The position numbers and the translations under genes are program-made. The notes under the pieces were generated by a model. That model ran no database searches and was not told the DNA's origin. It saw only the letters and a list, made by a program, of their open reading frames with translations. Shown here one piece after another: positions 16,592 to 18,950 of a DNA stretch of 18,950 nt. The DNA is from Nitrosospira multiformis (GTDB lineage: Bacteria > Pseudomonadota > Gammaproteobacteria > Burkholderiales > UBA11063), in NCBI GenBank assembly GCA_020726205.1, contig DYTA01000008.1, positions 1 to 18,950 on the forward strand, given 5' to 3'. The first letter of the stretch is position 1. Each line of letters starts with the position of its first letter.

Positions 16592-16828
16592 ATGGCAAGA
16601 GTATGTCAAGTGACAGGCAAAAAGCCTATGGTTGGTAACAACGTATCTCACGCAAACAACAAAACTAAACGCCGTTTCCTTCCTAATTTACAATCTCGTA
16701 AATTTTGGGTTGAAAGCGAAAACCGTTGGGTTCGCTTACGCGTATCTAATGCGGCATTACGTACCATTGACAAAAAAGGTATTGATGTAGTTATCGCTGA
16801 ATTACGTGCAGATGGTCTTGTTATCTAA
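16592..16828 (+). CDS. rpmB: 50S ribosomal protein L28 (bL28)
   Basis: Large-subunit ribosomal protein of 78 residues, the full family length. The start [20 protein letters not shown] and the stretch [18 protein letters not shown] are characteristic and closely resemble Neisseria L28. The frame is open from 16550, but ATG 16592, preceded by AAAGGTG, gives the conserved N-terminus. Only one cysteine (Cys5) is present, so this is the zinc-free form. It is followed after 16 bases by rpmG, the usual pair. Confidence 0.98.
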   Translation: MARVCQVTGKKPMVGNNVSHANNKTKRRFLPNLQSRKFWVESENRWVRLRVSNAALRTIDKKGIDVVIAELRADGLVI

Positions 16829-16844
16829 TTAGAAAGTAATTATC

Positions 16845-17000
16845 ATGCGTGAGAAAATTAAATTAGAATCTACTGCGGGTACTGGACATTTTTATACTAC
16901 AACTAAAAATAAACGTACTTCTACAGAAAAATTAGAACTTACTAAATTTGACCCTAAAGCGCGTAAACACGTGACTTACAAAGAAGTTAAACTAAAATAA
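16845..17000 (+). CDS. rpmG: 50S ribosomal protein L33 (bL33)
   Basis: Ribosomal protein of 51 residues, starting at ATG 16845 ([19 protein letters not shown]) and ending [11 protein letters not shown] before TAA. AGAAAG lies upstream of the ATG. There is no CxxC pair, so it is the zinc-independent form, matching the L28 partner. It shares the rpmB transcript and is closed by the hairpin at 17006-17039. Confidence 0.97.
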   Translation: MREKIKLESTAGTGHFYTTTKNKRTSTEKLELTKFDPKARKHVTYKEVKLK

Positions 17001-17005
17001 GTTAA

Positions 17006-17039
17006 CAAAAAACCGAAGTTTTACAACTTCGGTTTTTTA
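17006..17039. terminator. bidirectional terminator between rpmG and pit
   Basis: A perfect 10-bp stem AACCGAAGTT (17011-17020) and AACTTCGGTT (17025-17034) encloses loop TTAC, with A-run before and T-run after. It ends both the rpmBG transcript and, read on the other strand, the pit transcript (stop at 17064). Confidence 0.92.
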
Positions 17040-17063
17040 TTTATTCATCATACTTATTTATTT

Positions 17064-18059
17064 TTAACCAAAAAATACATGTATTAATTTATATACACCA
17101 ACACCTAATAACATGCAACTTGGCAATGTTAATGTCCAAGCTGTAACCATTTGTCTAACTACAGACCAATTGACACCGACACTACCAGTTGAACCAGCTC
17201 CCATGATTGAACCAGATACAGCCTGAGTTGTACTAACTGGCAAACCAAAATGAGACGCAGCAAAAATTAAAGCTCCAGAACTAAGTTCTGCCGCAAAACC
17301 ATTAGCAGGACGTAATTTAGCTAGACGACTACTTAATGTTCGAATAATTTTCATTCCACCAGCCATTGTACCACCAGCCATTGCAATACCACATAAAATG
17401 GTAACCCAAGTAGGAATAACACTCACATTAGGCACTAATCCAAAACTAAATAACGCCATAACAATAATAGACATATTTTTTTGTGCATCATTAGATCCAT
17501 GACTAAAAGATAATAAGCTAGTTGATAGAACTTGTAATTCACGAATAAAATTATTTGCTTTACGTGGCTTAGCATTATTCTGCAAAGTACGCATTACAAT
17601 TAACACAATTATAAGAGCTAAAACAAAAGCAACTATTGGTGAAAACACCATTGGTATAATTACCTTATCCACCAAAGTTGTATAATTTACGCTCTTAACA
17701 CCTCCCGCTGCAATACCTGCCCCAGCTAAAGCACCAATTAGAGCATGTGAAGAGCTAGATGGAATGCCAAATGCCCACGTAATTAAATTCCATACAATTG
17801 CAGCTAATAATGTCGAAATTAAAACCATATGTGTTACCAAATTAGCATCAATCAATCCTTTACTAATTGTGGTGGCAACACCAGTCCCAAAAAATGCTCC
17901 AATAAAGTTAAAAATTGCAGCAAGAGTAATAGCTTGGTATGGTGATAGTGAACGAGTGGCAATTGGAGTAGCAACCACGTTTGCAGTATCATGAAAACCA
18001 TTAATAAAAACAAAAAGCAATGCAATCGCAATAATCGCGATAAGTAACAATGAACTCAT
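17064..18059 (-). CDS. pit: inorganic phosphate transporter, Pit family
   Basis: Inner-membrane low-affinity phosphate (metal-phosphate):proton symporter of 331 residues, within the range of short Pit proteins. About ten hydrophobic segments form two inverted halves. Each half carries the family signature: NGFHDTANVVATPIATR (20-36) and SHGSNDAQKNMSIIVMAL (186-203). IPSSSSHALIGA (99-110) and, near 270, LPVSTTQAVSG are the paired serine/threonine-rich motifs after them. Its ATG overlaps the TAA of the DUF47 gene by one base (TAATG), so the two are translationally coupled and probably act together. Confidence 0.95.
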   Translation of the reverse strand: MSSLLLIAIIAIALLFVFINGFHDTANVVATPIATRSLSPYQAITLAAIFNFIGAFFGTGVATTISKGLIDANLVTHMVLISTLLAAIVWNLITWAFGIPSSSSHALIGALAGAGIAAGGVKSVNYTTLVDKVIIPMVFSPIVAFVLALIIVLIVMRTLQNNAKPRKANNFIRELQVLSTSLLSFSHGSNDAQKNMSIIVMALFSFGLVPNVSVIPTWVTILCGIAMAGGTMAGGMKIIRTLSSRLAKLRPANGFAAELSSGALIFAASHFGLPVSTTQAVSGSIMGAGSTGSVGVNWSVVRQMVTAWTLTLPSCMLLGVGVYKLIHVFFG

Positions 18060-18706
18060 TACATGTCCTTCACTGAAATTTGCATCACCAAGTCCGCGAT
18101 ATTCACGCTGGTATCAATTGCATTTTCAATACTTTTATATATTTCTTTAAGCTTTAATATAGTAATCGTGTCATAATTTCCTGAATACATCTCTTTCATA
18201 GCATGACGCAAATCTTCAATAGCACTATCATCAAATTCATCTGTCTTTTGATCATCACTCGAAATACGTTCATAATTGCCAGTTTTAAGTGCAATCATAA
18301 TATCAACAAGAACTTTAGTAATATTTTGCAAAGTTGTCGCACTACGAATCAAGCAATCATCAGCTTGAGCGTCAATACTATAAATTTTCAGTTTCTGATT
18401 AATTTTAACAATACGTTTAGTTAATTTCAATAATAGAACCGAAAGTTCTTTAACATCACCACGATCAATCGGTGTAATAAATTGTCTACCTAATTCATGG
18501 AGAACTTTTTTCTCAATCTCAATAGCTCGTTGACGCTGAGAACGTAGATCTGTGGTTAATTGAGCTTCATGAGCTTTATCACTCGTATTAATAATCGCCG
18601 CAAAAATATTTGCGGACTCATGAACATTTACTGCTGCTTCAACAAAGAGATTAAAAAATATATCTCCTTTACTTGGGATTATAGCTTTTATTATACGGCG
18701 TAACAC
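18059..18706 (-). CDS. DUF47 / PhoU-like partner of Pit
   Basis: Soluble, mostly helical protein of 215 residues of the DUF47 (YkaA/PitR-like) family, related in fold to PhoU and usually encoded next to Pit carriers, whose phosphate uptake it is thought to modulate. The N-terminus reads VLRRIIKAIIPSKGDIFFNLF, the family's opening around the first helix, and MKEMYSGNYDTITILKLKEIY (about 170-190) fits its last helices. I choose GTG 18706, with AGGAG six bases ahead; the TTG at 18709 would leave only three bases. It is coupled to pit by the TAATG overlap. Confidence 0.9.
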   Translation of the reverse strand: MLRRIIKAIIPSKGDIFFNLFVEAAVNVHESANIFAAIINTSDKAHEAQLTTDLRSQRQRAIEIEKKVLHELGRQFITPIDRGDVKELSVLLLKLTKRIVKINQKLKIYSIDAQADDCLIRSATTLQNITKVLVDIMIALKTGNYERISSDDQKTDEFDDSAIEDLRHAMKEMYSGNYDTITILKLKEIYKSIENAIDTSVNIADLVMQISVKDM

Positions 18707-18722
18707 CAAACACTCCTAAATT

Positions 18723-18751
18723 ATTATACGGTAGTAATAATAGCATAAACA
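18723..18751 (-). promoter_or_regulatory. candidate promoter of the DUF47-pit operon
   Basis: On the minus strand TATAAT (plus 18723-18728) lies within CCGTATAATAAT, about 17 bases before the GTG. The -35 position (TGTTTA, 18746-18751, 17-base spacing) is a partial match. Transcription would leave a very short leader. I see no PHO-box-like direct repeats. Confidence 0.4.
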
Positions 18752-18915
18752 CTATTATAAATATAGTTAATTTTATAGATATAGATTAATTTAATTACCC
18801 ATAAAAAGATGTAAATCAAATAAGACTAAATCTCATCAATTCAAATAAGTATATAAACAATACAATAATAACTGTTAAAATTGATAACTCATATTTATTT
18901 TAGGATATATAGGAT

Positions 18916-18950
18916 ATGCCTGCATTCTTCTACAACCTTCACGTCTTAGT
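18916..18950 (+). CDS. possible first codons of a plus-strand gene cut by the window edge
   Basis: ATG 18916 follows AGGA at 18902-18905 and opens a frame reading MPAFFYNLHVLV up to the edge. The hydrophobic start would fit a membrane protein; a SecG-like small translocase subunit is a guess only. With eleven full codons visible, a chance frame cannot be ruled out. Confidence 0.35.
   Translation, partial: MPAFFYNLHVL

Noticed and set aside
1..18950. CRISPR array, tRNA, rRNA, insertion sequence or phage genes
   Set aside because: No regularly spaced repeats, cloverleaf-like segments, terminal inverted repeats with transposase, or integrase-like frames were found on either strand.

Overview
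The window suggests a low-GC (roughly one third G+C by eye) Gram-negative bacterium close to the Neisseriales (Betaproteobacteria). The L28 and L33 proteins, the SIS isomerase / UPF0102 / BON-lipoprotein cluster and the zinc-free (cysteine-poor) L28/L33 pair resemble Neisseria proteins as I remember them. This placement is by recognition, not by a search.

Layout. (1) 1-771, minus strand: a lipoprotein gene that runs off the left edge and is out of frame at a run of nine G. One more G would restore a long open frame, so it looks like a slipped-strand, phase-variable surface lipoprotein in its OFF state. (2) 952-7611, minus strand: ten closely packed genes in the order prmB, HAD phosphatase, trmL, rlpA-like, fmt, htpX, two dolP-like lipoproteins, yraN, gmhA. 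Gaps are 52 bp or less, with two start/stop overlaps, a candidate extended -10 promoter upstream of prmB and a strong hairpin terminator after gmhA. The block mixes translation functions (PrmB, TrmL, Fmt) with envelope upkeep (RlpA, HtpX, DolP-like, GmhA). (3) 7738-13625: a probable alpha-glucan utilisation locus. On the minus strand are an outer-membrane-type GH13 amylase lipoprotein and an SLC45/GPH-type sugar transporter. Divergently, on the plus strand, are an outer-membrane barrel and a small secreted four-cysteine protein. (4) 13673-16385, minus strand: manC then glyA. (5) 16592-17000, plus strand: rpmB-rpmG. (6) 17057-18706, minus strand: a DUF47/PhoU-like protein overlapping a Pit-type phosphate transporter. 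(7) The right end holds what may be the first codons of a plus-strand gene (18916).

How the genes may work together. In the glucan locus the amylase would cut starch-like polymer at the surface, the barrel would admit oligosaccharides and the MFS carrier would import them. No SusC/SusD or MalEFGK genes are visible. The amylase is unusual: its three catalytic carboxylates are present, but the two active-site histidines of GH13 regions I and IV are both glutamine, and the region II lysine-histidine pair is missing. In the long operon, the SIS protein keeps the GmhA active site but sits in the yraN-diaA-dolP gene order, and the two DolP paralogues differ from E. coli DolP at its membrane-contact tryptophan.

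The only gene-free stretch above 300 bases is 11350-11706, the divergent regulatory region. I see no tRNA, rRNA, CRISPR array, insertion sequence or prophage in the window.
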